A DNA stretch of 64,000 bases from JAYFQE01 sp034927345 (GTDB lineage: Bacteria; Bacillota; Clostridia; Saccharofermentanales; UBA5734): NCBI GenBank assembly GCA_034927345.1, contig JAYFQE010000020.1, positions 17,826-81,825 of the forward strand, read 5' to 3'. Shown piece by piece: positions 8,457 to 18,326 of the stretch; position 1 is the stretch's first letter; each line of letters opens with the position of its first letter. The position numbers and the translations under genes are program-made. A model generated the notes under the pieces. It was given only the letters and a program-made list of their open reading frames with translations, was not told the DNA's origin and ran no database searches.

Positions 8457-9494
8457 TTACAGGTATAGGGTGCGGCCGGTTTTGGCCGATTCGTAAATGG
8501 CCAGGATCAGATCGACCAGCCGCTTACCGTCGACGGCGTCGATCATCGGACGCCGGTCATTGCGGATAGCCTGCACCATGTCGTTAAGCTGCAGGCGGTG
8601 GCCGTCGAGACTGATAGCTCCGGGATTGGCGGCCGAACTGACAGCCGGTTTGCCGATGACGACATCGTCAGGAATCGCCTGGCCCTCGATAGCCCATTGG
8701 GTGATGCTGTCTTCCTCCAAGGTGACCGTTCCTTTATCGCCGGCGATTTCCAGACGCCGCGGCGAACCTGGATAAATGGATGTTGCGCCCTGAATGCAAC
8801 CCAACGCGCCGCTGTCAAATTCTAATAATGCCGCTGCGGTATCTTCCACTTCGATCGATCTGACACGGGTCCGTGTCAGGCCGTGAACCGAATGGACCGG
8901 ACCCATCAGGCTCAGCAGCAGATCAATACCGTGTATGCCCTGGTTCATCAGGGCGCCGCCGCCGTCCATCGCCCAAGTCCCGCGCCAGCTGCTCTGATCA
9001 TAATAAGCCTGGGAACGATAATATTTCATGGATAAATCGCCGCTGACCACAGTGCCCAGGAGTTTTTGTTCCATGGCCTGGCGGATCTTGACAAAAGCCG
9101 GTGAAAAACGCAGTTGGGAAATAACCGCCAGTTTAACGTGATTTTTCTCAACGGCGGCTAAAATGGCTTCGTTTTGTTCCCGGGTAATGGCCATGGGTTT
9201 TTCTACGACGATATGCTTGCCGGCCCCGGCGGCTTGAATAACCAACGGCGCATGCAAGCCGCTGGGCGTGCAAATGCAGACGGCCGTGACAGAATCATCG
9301 GCTAAAAGCGCTTCGGTCGATTCATAAGCTTTTATCTGATATCGGGCGGCGAAAGCTTGCGCCGCGGCCGGCCTGGCGTCAGCCGCGCCGATCAGCCGGG
9401 CGTCGGGCAGTGCCTGAAGCGCCTGCGCGTGCCAATCGGCGATCATGCCGCAGCCGATGATGGCGAATCCTATTTGAGTTGCATGAGCTGTCAA
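8457..9494 (-). CDS. Gfo/Idh/MocA-type oxidoreductase (proximal)
   Basis: Start choice: GGAGG sits 7 bases before a TTG at 9494, whereas the ATG at 9500 is only one base from it and longer frames lack a site; the true start is one of these two. The 345-residue protein has the NAD(P) motif FAIIGCGMIADWHAQAL, the catalytic EKP Lys in HIVVEKPMAI, and the active-site His in MNQGIHGIDLLLSL. It should oxidise or reduce a sugar or polyol. It is the first gene of a minus-strand operon with an amidohydrolase and a second oxidoreductase; a possible -10 TATAAT (9526-9531) precedes it. Confidence 0.85.
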   Translation of the reverse strand: MTAHATQIGFAIIGCGMIADWHAQALQALPDARLIGAADARPAAAQAFAARYQIKAYESTEALLADDSVTAVCICTPSGLHAPLVIQAAGAGKHIVVEKPMAITREQNEAILAAVEKNHVKLAVISQLRFSPAFVKIRQAMEQKLLGTVVSGDLSMKYYRSQAYYDQSSWRGTWAMDGGGALMNQGIHGIDLLLSLMGPVHSVHGLTRTRVRSIEVEDTAAALLEFDSGALGCIQGATSIYPGSPRRLEIAGDKGTVTLEEDSITQWAIEGQAIPDDVVIGKPAVSSAANPGAISLDGHRLQLNDMVQAIRNDRRPMIDAVDGKRLVDLILAIYESAKTGRTLYL

Positions 9495-9607
9495 AAACAT
9501 CCCTCCACATTGATAACTTGAGATCATTATAACGGCCCGGTGAAACGACATCTGCACGGATTTTCTGATCTTATGGTCCTTTTTGACGATTTTTCTGCCG
9601 CCTGGTT

Positions 9608-9635
9608 TTGACAAAACTCCATCATAGCGTAAAAT
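9608..9635 (+). promoter_or_regulatory. Promoter for the ATP-grasp ligase gene
   Basis: TTGACA (9608-9613), a 16-base spacer and TAAAAT (9630-9635) lie about 85 bases before the gene, in the divergent region shared with the oxidoreductase operon. Confidence 0.6.
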
Positions 9636-9719
9636 AATAATGCAGACTAAAAATTAAATCATATTCAGCCGGCGTCCTTTTGCCGGAAGATGCGTTATTG
9701 TCCTTGAAGGAGGCACGTT

Positions 9720-10730
9720 TTGTTGATAAAAAAGAACAAAAAGAATCGGGATATCCGTATTGAAGTGGTAACGACCGATATCGCGGATTTGGCGATGATG
9801 GGTTTCGGATCGATTGAAAATTGCCGCAGCGTCGGCGATGCTTTGCGGGATTGTTATCCTTATGTCGACTTATGCGTGATCCATACGGCCCATGATCTGG
9901 AAGCGTTAGCCGCGCGCCGGCCTGATCTGGTTGTCGCCGGCATCAAGTACCTGATTTTTACAGACGGTCCGGTAACCAAATGTGAACCGGAAAAAATATG
10001 GCTGTCCGAATTCCTGGATAATCAAGGCATACGCTACACCGGATCAAACCGGCCGGCGATAGAACTGGATTTTAATAAAAAGATGGCCAAGGAGAAAATG
10101 CAGGCCGGACATATCGGCACAGCCGACTTTTTCATTGCCGAACCCGGACAATATGCAGATGGCGCGGCTTTGCCCGTGCCGTTTCCTTTATTCATCAAAC
10201 CCTTATATGAAAGCGACAGCAAAGGCGTCGACGCCGATTCGATCGTCACGGATTTTGCCGGTTATCAGCGGAAAGTCGACCGTCTCGATGCTGCTTTTCA
10301 TCAGCCGGCCATGGTTGAAGCCTATTTATCCGGCCGGGAATATACCGTGGCCATTCTGGATTCGGACACTCCGGAACAGCCGACAGTCATGCCGGTCGAA
10401 CTGGTTGCCGATTCTTTCCGGCGGGACGCCTATATCGGTTATGAGACGAAAAAGACGAATCAAGAACGCTTATTGCCGGTCGATCAAGATCCTTCATACG
10501 CCGGCATCGTCGATCTGGCGCGAACTGCTTTTCAAGTTCTGGGCGCCAGGGATTTCGGAAGGATCGACATTAAAATGGACAGTCAAGGCCGGCCGCATTT
10601 CCTGGAAGCCAATCTGCTGCCCGGCATGAATCGCCGGCACAGCTATTTTCCGATCGCCTGCGCCATGAATAAAAACTGGACTTATGAACAAGTCGTTCAC
10701 CAGATGGTTGATCTGGCTCTATTGCATTGA
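9720..10730 (+). CDS. D-alanine-D-alanine ligase-like ATP-grasp protein
   Basis: The 336-residue protein has the ATP-grasp layout of Ddl-type ligases: an N-terminal domain with DLVVAGIKYLIFTDGP, a lid region ending in PFPLFIKPLYESDSKGV, then EAYLSGREYTVAILD. The C-terminal metal/ATP site is FGRIDIKMDSQGRPHFLEANLLPGMN. It starts with TTG (9720; a second TTG follows at 9723) after AAGGAGG. True Ddl enzymes make cell-wall D-Ala-D-Ala, but several motifs here are looser, so it may join other amino acids or make a peptide-like product. It is convergent with a cell-wall amidase gene. Confidence 0.75.
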   Translation: MLIKKNKKNRDIRIEVVTTDIADLAMMGFGSIENCRSVGDALRDCYPYVDLCVIHTAHDLEALAARRPDLVVAGIKYLIFTDGPVTKCEPEKIWLSEFLDNQGIRYTGSNRPAIELDFNKKMAKEKMQAGHIGTADFFIAEPGQYADGAALPVPFPLFIKPLYESDSKGVDADSIVTDFAGYQRKVDRLDAAFHQPAMVEAYLSGREYTVAILDSDTPEQPTVMPVELVADSFRRDAYIGYETKKTNQERLLPVDQDPSYAGIVDLARTAFQVLGARDFGRIDIKMDSQGRPHFLEANLLPGMNRRHSYFPIACAMNKNWTYEQVVHQMVDLALLH

Positions 10731-10747
10731 CCCTGCGCGTCAGCTAG

Positions 10748-11779
10748 CTATCGTTTGGGCATACGGGCGATAAATGCGGCGTAACCCCGGCAAAGCTTCA
10801 TTTGGTAAGCCGGGTCTGTTAACAGCCGGTCTTCGTCCGGATTGGTCAGATAACCCATTTCGACCAGAAAGCTGGGTATTTCGGTTGCCCAATTCAGTCC
10901 CGTGTAGGTATTGCCGGCAAAAACGCCATGATTAGCCGCGCCTGTTGTCCGGCATAATTCTTCAGCCAGCCAGCCGCCCCATGCCGGCAGCTGATCTTTG
11001 TATAGGCCGCTGTCGGCAATATAAATGCCGACCCCATGCAGGTTTTGGTTGGTCGACCCGTTGCAGTGGATGCGCAGATAGGCGTCCGGATCCTTGGAAA
11101 CGGCAAATTGAGCCCGGTCGATGTTGGACAAGTCGACGTCGTTGGTGGTTCGCGTCAGATAAACCGTGCAGCCGCGGGCTTCCAGATAGTCCCTCAACAT
11201 CAGGCCAACCGCCAGATTGACTTGATATTCGGGAATATGGGTGACGATGCCGGTTGTACCGGAGGATGTTTTCGCTTTCATCGTCGCGGAACCGGGGCTG
11301 ATCGCTTCCAGATCGTGATTGGCCTTGGTTTGATGACCGGGATCCAGGACGACAACATGGCCGGCCAGCAGAGACGGATCGGCCGGATCATCCAATACGG
11401 CGGCTGTGGTCGTGGTTTCGGCCGGCGCTGCTGTCGGTTTGGCTGTTGGAACCGCTGTCGGTTTTGGCGATGGAGCGGCTTTTGTCGGCGTCTCTGTCGG
11501 TTTTGGCGTCGGCGACGCTGCCGGCGTCGGTTCAGGGGCCGTTTCAGATGCGGCGGCCGTAGTTTCGGGAACAGCCGTGCTTGCGGTTTCCCGGACGGCC
11601 GATGTCCAGCCGGTTCCATGAACCGTTTCCCCGGAACCGGAACCTGATATTTGCCCGTATAGCGGCGGGAAAGCGATTTGTACAGCGCCGGTTAACGCTA
11701 TCAGGCTAAACGCAAAAATCAGCCCGATGCGGATGCCCCGCGAATGTTGTTTTATCAAAGATCCGATTTTGTTTTTCAC
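10748..11779 (-). CDS. Secreted N-acetylmuramoyl-L-alanine amidase (Amidase_3)
   Basis: A GTG start at 11779 is chosen because GAGG lies 8 bases upstream; the longer frame to 11911 has an unlikely N-terminus. The 343-residue product has a signal anchor (about residues 16-38), a long Thr/Pro/Ala/Lys linker to about residue 150, and a zinc amidase domain. Zinc ligands are His in LDPGHQT, Glu in HIPEYQVNLAVG and His in LRIHCNG, with the catalytic Glu in SFLVEMGYLTN. It cleaves the MurNAc-L-Ala bond in peptidoglycan and is likely displayed outside the membrane. An extended -10 (TGCTACAAT, minus strand, 11847-11855) lies upstream. Confidence 0.88.
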   Translation of the reverse strand: MKNKIGSLIKQHSRGIRIGLIFAFSLIALTGAVQIAFPPLYGQISGSGSGETVHGTGWTSAVRETASTAVPETTAAASETAPEPTPAASPTPKPTETPTKAAPSPKPTAVPTAKPTAAPAETTTTAAVLDDPADPSLLAGHVVVLDPGHQTKANHDLEAISPGSATMKAKTSSGTTGIVTHIPEYQVNLAVGLMLRDYLEARGCTVYLTRTTNDVDLSNIDRAQFAVSKDPDAYLRIHCNGSTNQNLHGVGIYIADSGLYKDQLPAWGGWLAEELCRTTGAANHGVFAGNTYTGLNWATEIPSFLVEMGYLTNPDEDRLLTDPAYQMKLCRGYAAFIARMPKR

Positions 11780-12182
11780 AGGATAAGCCTCATCTTTTCC
11801 GCTCCCGGCAGAGGGGAATCGTGTTCTGTATAGCCAATCTGATCTTATTGTAGCATAACAGGGGCGCTGTCTCCGACTGCCTGAGGAGACAAATTGAATC
11901 AGTATTGGCAAAAACTGTCAGCACTGAACAATTTCATTCACGAATTCAACGGACTAACCGGGTTACATCAGCATAACCGACAGGCCGGCCGACCTTCGTT
12001 TAAATCTGACGGGAATTGTCATCAGCAGAAAGAAATTGTGCCTTTTACCCAAAAATCAAGCCGTTATAATGAAACCTGCCGTCAAAAGAGAAAAGACAAG
12101 CCTTTTTCTCTTAGGAAATGACAAACTCTCTCCTGCACAACAAGCGAATATCGAAAAACCAGAGCAATAAAAAGGGGATCGC
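11780..12182. other. Divergent control region between amidase and sugar importer
   Basis: No convincing gene lies here. It holds the minus-strand extended -10 of the amidase (11847-11855), a plus-strand TATAAT (12065-12070) with only a weak -35 about 16 bases upstream, and a hairpin (AAGAGAAAAG at 12086-12095, CTTTTTCTCTT at 12102-12112) in the expected 5' leader of the importer operon. The hairpin has no T-run, so it would be a leader structure and not a terminator. Confidence 0.5.
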
Positions 12183-13154
12183 ATGATGAAGCAAAAAAAT
12201 GCAGATATGACCAGTCTTGCCTTGGCCAATCCGGTGAAGAGGAAATATCCGGCGGCGCTGATCAGAGAGAATGTGGAACTATATCTGATTATGCTGCCGG
12301 TTTTGGTCTTGATCTTTATCTTCTGTTATATTCCTTTATACGGCGTTATCATTTCTTTCCAGGACTATACGCCGGGCATGCCGTTTTTATCGTTTACCGA
12401 TCCCATTAAATGGGTCGGCATCAAGCATTTTAAGAAATTCATCGACAGCATTTATTTTGGGCGTCTGATGAGCAATACGATCCTGCTCAGCGTTTATAAT
12501 CTGGCTTTCGGCTTCTGGATACCGATCATTTTTGCTTTGGTTCTCAATGAGGTTAAAGCGTTGAGATTCAAAAAGTTCATCCAGACCGCCAGTTATCTTC
12601 CTTATTTCATCTCATCAGTTGTCGTCGCCGGCATGGTGCTGTCCTTCATCCAGGTCGACGGACTGGTCAATAATGTCATTTCGGCTTTTGGCGGGACTCC
12701 TGCGGCGTTTCGCAATGACCCCAATGCGTTCCCCTTCATCTATACCTTCACCAACATCTGGAAATCGTTCGGCTTCAACGCCATTCTTTATTTATCTTCA
12801 ATTGCCGCCATCGACCCTTCTTTATATGAATCGGCACGTCTGGACGGCGCCAAACGGCTGCAGCTGATGCGCTATATCACGATCCCCGGCATCAAGCCGA
12901 CGATCGCCATCATGTTTATCATGGCCGTGGGTTCCATTCTCTCATCCAATACCGATCTGATCCTGCTGCTCTATAATCCGGCGACTTATATAACGGGCGA
13001 TGTCATCGGAACATACGTATACCGGCTGGGCATTCAGGGCGGGCAGTTCAGCTATACAACCGCCATCGGGTTATTCGCGGCTGTGATCAATTTCGTTCTG
13101 GTCTTTGTAGCCAACAAGTGCAGTGACAAGTTCGCCAATTACAGTCTCTGGTAA
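12183..13154 (+). CDS. ABC sugar transporter permease, LplB type
   Basis: The 323-residue membrane protein has six predicted spans, the first at about residues 34-55. The EAA loop that contacts the ATPase reads ESARLDGAKRLQLMRYITIP. The N-terminal PLYGVIISFQDYTPGMPF is typical of the LplB/YteP group of CUT1 permeases that import oligosaccharides or complex sugars. It is the first gene of an importer unit followed by a second permease and a binding lipoprotein. No ATP-binding subunit is nearby, so a shared MsmX-type ATPase encoded elsewhere is likely. Confidence 0.9.
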   Translation: MMKQKNADMTSLALANPVKRKYPAALIRENVELYLIMLPVLVLIFIFCYIPLYGVIISFQDYTPGMPFLSFTDPIKWVGIKHFKKFIDSIYFGRLMSNTILLSVYNLAFGFWIPIIFALVLNEVKALRFKKFIQTASYLPYFISSVVVAGMVLSFIQVDGLVNNVISAFGGTPAAFRNDPNAFPFIYTFTNIWKSFGFNAILYLSSIAAIDPSLYESARLDGAKRLQLMRYITIPGIKPTIAIMFIMAVGSILSSNTDLILLLYNPATYITGDVIGTYVYRLGIQGGQFSYTTAIGLFAAVINFVLVFVANKCSDKFANYSLW

Positions 13155-13240
13155 TCCGGCCGCCGGCCGCTATGCCCCGGAACCGCAGGTCCTGCCGCGA
13201 TGGATTTAATGAACGATTTATGGAGAGGTAACGGAAAGCC

Positions 13241-14140
13241 ATGAATAGAAAACGGAACCAAATCAAAGAGGGTACGACAATCGGCAACATCATCATCTAT
13301 GCTGTCATGATCCTGGTTTGCTTTATTACCCTTTACCCGATGTATTATGCTTTGATTTTGTCAATCAGTGATCCGCTGGAAGCCGCTACGATGCAAGTTT
13401 ATTTCTTCCCGAAAGGTCTGTATTTCCGCTCTTACGCCGTCTTGGTCAAAGATACGGCCATGTGGCGGGCATATGGCAATACAATCCTGTATGTCGTAAC
13501 CGGAACGGCCATGATGCTGCTGACCTCGGCGACCTGCGCCTATTCGCTGACCTCCAAAAAACTCCTGGGCCGAAAAATTGTTGTCATTTACCTCCTGATT
13601 CCGATGTATTTCAGCGGCGGCCTGATCCCGTCTTTTCTGTTGGTTTCACAGCTCGGTTTGTACAATACGATCTGGGCGATCATTATCCCCGGCGGTTTCA
13701 GCATCTGGCACATCATTTTGACCCGCACCTATTTTGCTTCGATTCCGGAAAATCTGCGGGAGTCGGCCCGTATTGACGGCGCCAATAATTTCAGCATTCT
13801 GGCCCGCATCTATATCCCTCTGGCCAAACCGATACTGGCTGTCGTTTCGATCTACACCATTGTCGGCATCTGGAACAACTGGTTCAGCGCCATGGTTTAC
13901 CTGCCCGATTTGAACCTTCAGCCTCTGCAGATGTATCTGCGCCGTGTTCTCGTTGAGCAGACTGTCGACCTGACCAAATTGTCGATGGCCGAAGCCGAAG
14001 CCATGGCCCGCCTGAAGCTTTCAAACAGCCAGTTAAAGTACTCGATGATCATCTTTACAACATTGCCCGTCATTTTCGCTTATCCCTTTTTCCAGAAATA
14101 CTTCGTTAAGGGTGTTATGCTGGGTTCTCTCAAAGGCTGA
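13241..14140 (+). CDS. ABC sugar transporter permease, YtcP/LplC type
   Basis: The 299-residue protein has six predicted spans. Its EAA loop reads ESARIDGANNFSILARIYIP, and the C-terminal PFFQKYFVKGVMLGSLKG is the usual ending of the YtcP/LplC group. It pairs with the preceding LplB-type permease to form the membrane channel. A GGAGAGG site lies before the ATG, and 86 bases separate it from its partner. A small perfect palindrome and then the binding-protein gene follow. Confidence 0.9.
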   Translation: MNRKRNQIKEGTTIGNIIIYAVMILVCFITLYPMYYALILSISDPLEAATMQVYFFPKGLYFRSYAVLVKDTAMWRAYGNTILYVVTGTAMMLLTSATCAYSLTSKKLLGRKIVVIYLLIPMYFSGGLIPSFLLVSQLGLYNTIWAIIIPGGFSIWHIILTRTYFASIPENLRESARIDGANNFSILARIYIPLAKPILAVVSIYTIVGIWNNWFSAMVYLPDLNLQPLQMYLRRVLVEQTVDLTKLSMAEAEAMARLKLSNSQLKYSMIIFTTLPVIFAYPFFQKYFVKGVMLGSLKG

Positions 14141-14179
14141 CCCGCATAGAACATGGATGAACATCCTTCAAAACCGTTG

Positions 14180-14197
14180 ATAAGCAATTTTGCTTAT
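14180..14197 (+). repeat. Perfect palindrome before the binding-protein gene
   Basis: ATAAGCAA and TTGCTTAT surround a 2-base centre, between the permease stop and the GAGGAGG site of the lipoprotein gene. It may be an RNA processing or stabilising hairpin that sets higher expression of the binding protein. Confidence 0.5.
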
Positions 14198-14218
14198 AAT
14201 ATTTGAGGAGGTATCGAA

Positions 14219-15910
14219 ATGAACAAGAACATCAGAAAAAGTCTCGTTCTCGTCTTGATCTGCCTGTTGGCGGTCGCCATGCTGGCAGCCTGCAACGGCG
14301 GAGCGGCAGTGACTACGGGAACCCAGACCAACGGCACGACGGCGGCGGGATCCAACACGGCCGGCACCACGACGGGCGCGGCTAAAACCCATGTCCTCAA
14401 AATCATGGGGCCGGAAAGCACCAACACATACATCAAATTTGCCGATCGTGAGCGTTACAGCAGCTGGAAGGCTTTCGAAAAGCTGTTTACCGCCAAAGGC
14501 ATTACTCCTGAGTTCGAAATCATCGCCAACGACCAATATGAAACGGTTATCCAGACCCGGATGGCGTCGGCTACCGATTTGCCGGATTTCACCAATCTGA
14601 CCAATCTGGACGACACAACCATTTTGAATCTGGCGAATCAAGGCGTTATTCTGCCGGTCAACAAGATTATTGACGAAAACAGCGACGGAACGGCTAAAGA
14701 ATTTTTCAGCACCGGCCGCGGCAAGCTGTCCAACTCACTCAATACGACCGAAGACGGCAATGTCTACTGGATCAGCCAGATTCAAGCCACGACTTATGCG
14801 GATCAGCCGGGTTCAACCTGCATGGGCATCAATATCCGTAAAGACTGGCTTGATAAATTGGGCCTGAAGACGCCGACCACAGCGGATGAGTTTGTCGCCG
14901 TCATGCAGGCGTTCCGCGATCAGGATGCCAACGGCAACGGCCAGGCGGACGAAGTTCTTGCCTTCAATCCGGCCAGCTTCACCAACGGCATTGCCCAATG
15001 GTTCGGTCTTGTTTCGGAAATTTCTTCTTTCGGAATCGAAGATATGAAAGCGACCTCGCCCTGGTATCAGGATGGCATTAAGCCTTATTTCACTTTCCTG
15101 AACAAACTGGTTGACCTGGGCATTATGGATACCAGCATCATCGGCGCCAAAACCGACGATCAGCTGAATCAGAAAATCGCCGAAGATAAAGTCGGCGCGC
15201 TCTTCACCTATGCGATGCAGACCTGGTATGAGCCTTCCGTTAAGACCGAAGGCGCCGAATATATGCCGATCGGCCCGCTGAAGGCAGCAGACGGCATCGA
15301 ACCGGTCAATGCCATCGAACCTCCGTTCCTTTCCTATGGCCGCTGGGGCTTTACCAAGGCTTGCACCGACCTCGAAGCAGCTGGCAGTTTGGTTGATATA
15401 CTCTGCAGTGAGGATTATCAGAACTTGACCCAGTATGGTATTGAAGGCGAAACCTATGAAATGAAAGACGGCAAGAAGGTTCTGATGGATGTCGCTCTGA
15501 ATGCCAACTGGGAGAAGGCCGCGGCTGCGGGAACTTCCATCGGCGACTCGCTGTGGGCCAACGGCTCCATGTTCCCCAAACGCCGCTTCGTCGGTATGGA
15601 AGCGGAAATCGGTGTTGTTCCGGCTTATAAAGCCGACTACCAAAAAGCAGTCATCCAGTATCATCCGACCACTCCTCTGGGCACCGGCAACTATTATCCG
15701 GTTCCGACTCAAGCTCAGATCGACCGGAAACTGGAAATCATTACCGACCTGACAACCCGTTCTGAAGAATTGGCAACCCAGCTTATCCTTGGCCAGGCGT
15801 CGATGGATAAATGGGATACCTACATGCAGGAATTAAAGGATTTAGGTCTTGATGATCTGATTCAGATCAACCAAACCTTGCTGGATCGTTATCAGCAAAA
15901 CAGTAAATAA
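14219..15910 (+). CDS. Sugar-binding lipoprotein of the first importer
   Basis: The 563-residue protein has a lipoprotein signal peptide ending in the lipobox LAAC (Cys at about residue 24), then a Thr/Gly/Ala-rich spacer before the binding domain. Its size and the motif MGINIRKDWLDKLGLKTPTT match the large LipO/YtcQ-type solute-binding proteins that partner with LplB/YtcP permeases for oligo- or polysaccharide fragments. It should be anchored outside the membrane and deliver substrate to the two upstream permeases. It is followed by a strong hairpin and the gene for an AraC sensor. Substrate unknown. Confidence 0.9.
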   Translation: MNKNIRKSLVLVLICLLAVAMLAACNGGAAVTTGTQTNGTTAAGSNTAGTTTGAAKTHVLKIMGPESTNTYIKFADRERYSSWKAFEKLFTAKGITPEFEIIANDQYETVIQTRMASATDLPDFTNLTNLDDTTILNLANQGVILPVNKIIDENSDGTAKEFFSTGRGKLSNSLNTTEDGNVYWISQIQATTYADQPGSTCMGINIRKDWLDKLGLKTPTTADEFVAVMQAFRDQDANGNGQADEVLAFNPASFTNGIAQWFGLVSEISSFGIEDMKATSPWYQDGIKPYFTFLNKLVDLGIMDTSIIGAKTDDQLNQKIAEDKVGALFTYAMQTWYEPSVKTEGAEYMPIGPLKAADGIEPVNAIEPPFLSYGRWGFTKACTDLEAAGSLVDILCSEDYQNLTQYGIEGETYEMKDGKKVLMDVALNANWEKAAAAGTSIGDSLWANGSMFPKRRFVGMEAEIGVVPAYKADYQKAVIQYHPTTPLGTGNYYPVPTQAQIDRKLEIITDLTTRSEELATQLILGQASMDKWDTYMQELKDLGLDDLIQINQTLLDRYQQNSK

Positions 15911-15946
15911 ATGATCTGAACCGGGATTTGTAAAGACGTAAGATGC

Positions 15947-15990
15947 GAAACAGTAGTAAGGAAGGAGAAATCTGCCTTTACTACTGTTTC
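15947..15990 (+). terminator. Long hairpin after the binding-protein gene
   Basis: GAAACAGTAGTAA (15947-15959) pairs with its exact complement near 15978-15990, and two more G-C pairs extend it past a bulge. No T-run follows, so it probably protects the 3' end of the importer mRNA or acts as a partial stop before the AraC gene. Confidence 0.55.
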
Positions 15991-16006
15991 ACGTCATAGG
16001 AAAGTG

Positions 16007-16012
16007 TATAAT
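16007..16012 (+). promoter_or_regulatory. Possible -10 of the AraC sensor gene
   Basis: A perfect TATAAT preceded by GTG lies 90 bases before the TTG start and just after the hairpin. No good -35 is visible at the right distance, so this is a weak candidate for separate transcription of the regulator. Confidence 0.35.
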
Positions 16013-16101
16013 GAACACATTCAAGGGTCTCATGCAGCAACATTTCGAGAAGGACAGATGATGAGCCTCTAAATGTGTATGAAGATACAGGAGGATGCCC
16101 A

Positions 16102-18294
16102 TTGATCCGCAATAAGTACTTTCTGATCAATCTGCTTTCGTATTTCCTGATATTATCTTTACCGCTTTTCACGTTTATCTATATTATCACCGAGCGGACC
16201 GAAGCGGCAAACCGAAATCTGATCTCGGTCGATCAGACTGCCGCCGTTAACGAAGCGTCGCGGGCGCTCGACCGTAAATTCGGTGAAATTGATGAAATCG
16301 GCTGGAAAATGTATCTCTCTAATTGGGGTACCCGCTTGCGATCCTCATCCGATATTTTGTTCAACTATTTCGACATTGTTCATCGACAGGATATTTCCAA
16401 CGAACTCCTGGGTTATCAATACATAACCAATGTGGCCGATCAAGTGACGCTTTTCGTACCTGACCGGCATTTGGTTGTCAACCAGAACGGCTGGTGGGAC
16501 AGCGACGAATTCATGAATTATATGAGTATCGAAGGCGATCATGATCATCAGATTTTTCTCGATGCCGTCCGTTCGCCCAAAGCTCTGCAATTGATGAATT
16601 TAAAAAATATGAATATCGGCGCGTCAGCCGACAATGCTTTGGTTCTGATGAAAAGCATCGACAATCTGACAGAATCCAGGGCTACGTTAGTTTTATTTAT
16701 ATCGGAATATAGTCTGAATTCTTTCATCAACAGCACCAGTTCGGCGAAAGAAATCAAGGTCAATATCAATCTTGGCGAAGAACGGCTTTTTACCAGCTTC
16801 GACCGGACGGCGCTGGAACAAGATCATGATCATTGGCTGATCATGAATATCCATTCCGCAACCAATGATTGGGAATACGAAATAGCGCTGGAAAAGACTA
16901 CTTATGTCAGCCTGTTTTCCCAGCCGATCATCTGGATCGTGATGGCTTTGCCGATTTTCCTTTTGGCGTTGGCGATCGCGTACCTGGTTACATCCTGGAA
17001 TTACAAACCGATCCGCCATGTTTTACAGCGACTGGGCGTACCTTATTCTGCGCATAAACAGATAACTTCCGAATTCAATACGATCATGGAATCCTTTGAC
17101 CGGCTGGAACATGAAAAGGAAGATCTTGAACAGCAGACCAAGTCCTATTCGCAGGTTATCCGCAATAATATCCTGATCAACTTGCTGCAAGGTTATTTTG
17201 ATCATGACCAGATCCTGGTCACCCTGGAAACCTTTCAAATGCACTATCGCGCCGATCAATATTTCGCGGTTATATTCTTCCAGTTTCAAAAAGCCGAATG
17301 GCTGACCGGCAAAGATGATTTCCCCTTGTTTTTATCACTGAGAAATTGCCTGGACAAGCAAGAAACATCTTTTGAACTGTGCCGCAGCTTCAATAACCGG
17401 ATTGTCGCCATCTTTCATTCTGACGATATCATCGAACATCAGTCGCTGGAGTCGATCGGCATCCAGGCAACCAAGGAGATTTTCGACCAATTCCAGATGG
17501 ATGTCCAGTTCGCTGTGGGCGGTGTGGAACAGGGACTGGTCGGCATCAGCAAATCCTATCTGGCGGCACAGAAAAGTCAGGAGAGTGTCAACCGGGGTAT
17601 CGGATTTGACCTGATGCTTGAAAAAGCCCGCTACTATTATCCGACAGACTGGGAAATCCAGCTGATCAATCACTTAAAGGTCGGCAATGAACAGGCTGCT
17701 GTTAATCTGATCAATGAGATCCGCAAAGAAAACAAGAAGCTTGGCTTATCGGAGCAAGATCACGATAAGCTGCTCTCGCTGCTCATGGAAACCATATCCC
17801 GCGTCCGGCATGAACTGGGCCTGGGCCCGGAAACGAACATGCCGGCTGCGGAAACTCCGCTCGAAGATGAATGTCCGGCAGATCGGACGGAACAGCAATG
17901 GCAGCATGTCTTCTGGCGGATCGCGGCTTTGTGTTCCCGCTCGACCGATAATCGCGACTTAGCTTATAATGCCAATCTGGCAGATAAACTGATTGCCTAT
18001 CTGAAAGATCATTTCAACGATCCGTCGCTTTCCATGCAGGCTTTGTCTGAACAGTTCCATCTGTCGGCAGCAACTTTGTACCGGGTTTTTAAAACCGCGG
18101 CAAAAATCAACTTCTATGATTGCCTGAGCCGGATCCGCATTGAACAGGCCAAACGATATCTGGAAGAAGGCGGCTACACCAGCGCCAATGTTGCGAAAAT
18201 GGTCGGCTATGAAAGCGTCCAGTCGTTTAACCGGGCTTTCCTGCGTTACGAGGGCATCAGCCCGAAAGAATACGCGCTGACGCACCGTTCCTGA
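16102..18294 (+). CDS. Membrane-anchored AraC-family sensor-regulator
   Basis: The TTG at 16102 is chosen since AGGAGG lies 7 bases upstream; the ATG at 16075 has no site. The 730-residue product has a first membrane segment at about residues 8-30, an extracytoplasmic Cache-like region to about 275, and a second segment (about 280-305, PIIWIVMALPIFLLALAIAY). A cytoplasmic linker follows, then a C-terminal AraC domain with two helix-turn-helix units (MQALSEQFHLSAATLYRVFK and VAKMVGYESVQSFNRAF). Proteins of this build sense extracellular sugars and activate adjacent uptake genes. It sits directly downstream of a sugar importer and probably controls it. Confidence 0.88.
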   Translation: MIRNKYFLINLLSYFLILSLPLFTFIYIITERTEAANRNLISVDQTAAVNEASRALDRKFGEIDEIGWKMYLSNWGTRLRSSSDILFNYFDIVHRQDISNELLGYQYITNVADQVTLFVPDRHLVVNQNGWWDSDEFMNYMSIEGDHDHQIFLDAVRSPKALQLMNLKNMNIGASADNALVLMKSIDNLTESRATLVLFISEYSLNSFINSTSSAKEIKVNINLGEERLFTSFDRTALEQDHDHWLIMNIHSATNDWEYEIALEKTTYVSLFSQPIIWIVMALPIFLLALAIAYLVTSWNYKPIRHVLQRLGVPYSAHKQITSEFNTIMESFDRLEHEKEDLEQQTKSYSQVIRNNILINLLQGYFDHDQILVTLETFQMHYRADQYFAVIFFQFQKAEWLTGKDDFPLFLSLRNCLDKQETSFELCRSFNNRIVAIFHSDDIIEHQSLESIGIQATKEIFDQFQMDVQFAVGGVEQGLVGISKSYLAAQKSQESVNRGIGFDLMLEKARYYYPTDWEIQLINHLKVGNEQAAVNLINEIRKENKKLGLSEQDHDKLLSLLMETISRVRHELGLGPETNMPAAETPLEDECPADRTEQQWQHVFWRIAALCSRSTDNRDLAYNANLADKLIAYLKDHFNDPSLSMQALSEQFHLSAATLYRVFKTAAKINFYDCLSRIRIEQAKRYLEEGGYTSANVAKMVGYESVQSFNRAFLRYEGISPKEYALTHRS

Positions 18295-18326
18295 GTTTTA
18301 CCGGAGCGATACGCCAGACCGTATAT

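Noticed and set aside
11036..11647. 203-codon frame opposite the amidase gene
   Set aside because: Its Arg/Gly/Cys/Phe-rich repeat is the mirror of the Thr/Pro/Ala linker of the amidase; no ribosome site.
11894..12121. 75-codon plus-strand frame before the first importer
   Set aside because: Overlaps the TATAAT and leader hairpin, has no ribosome site and a composition unlike its neighbours.
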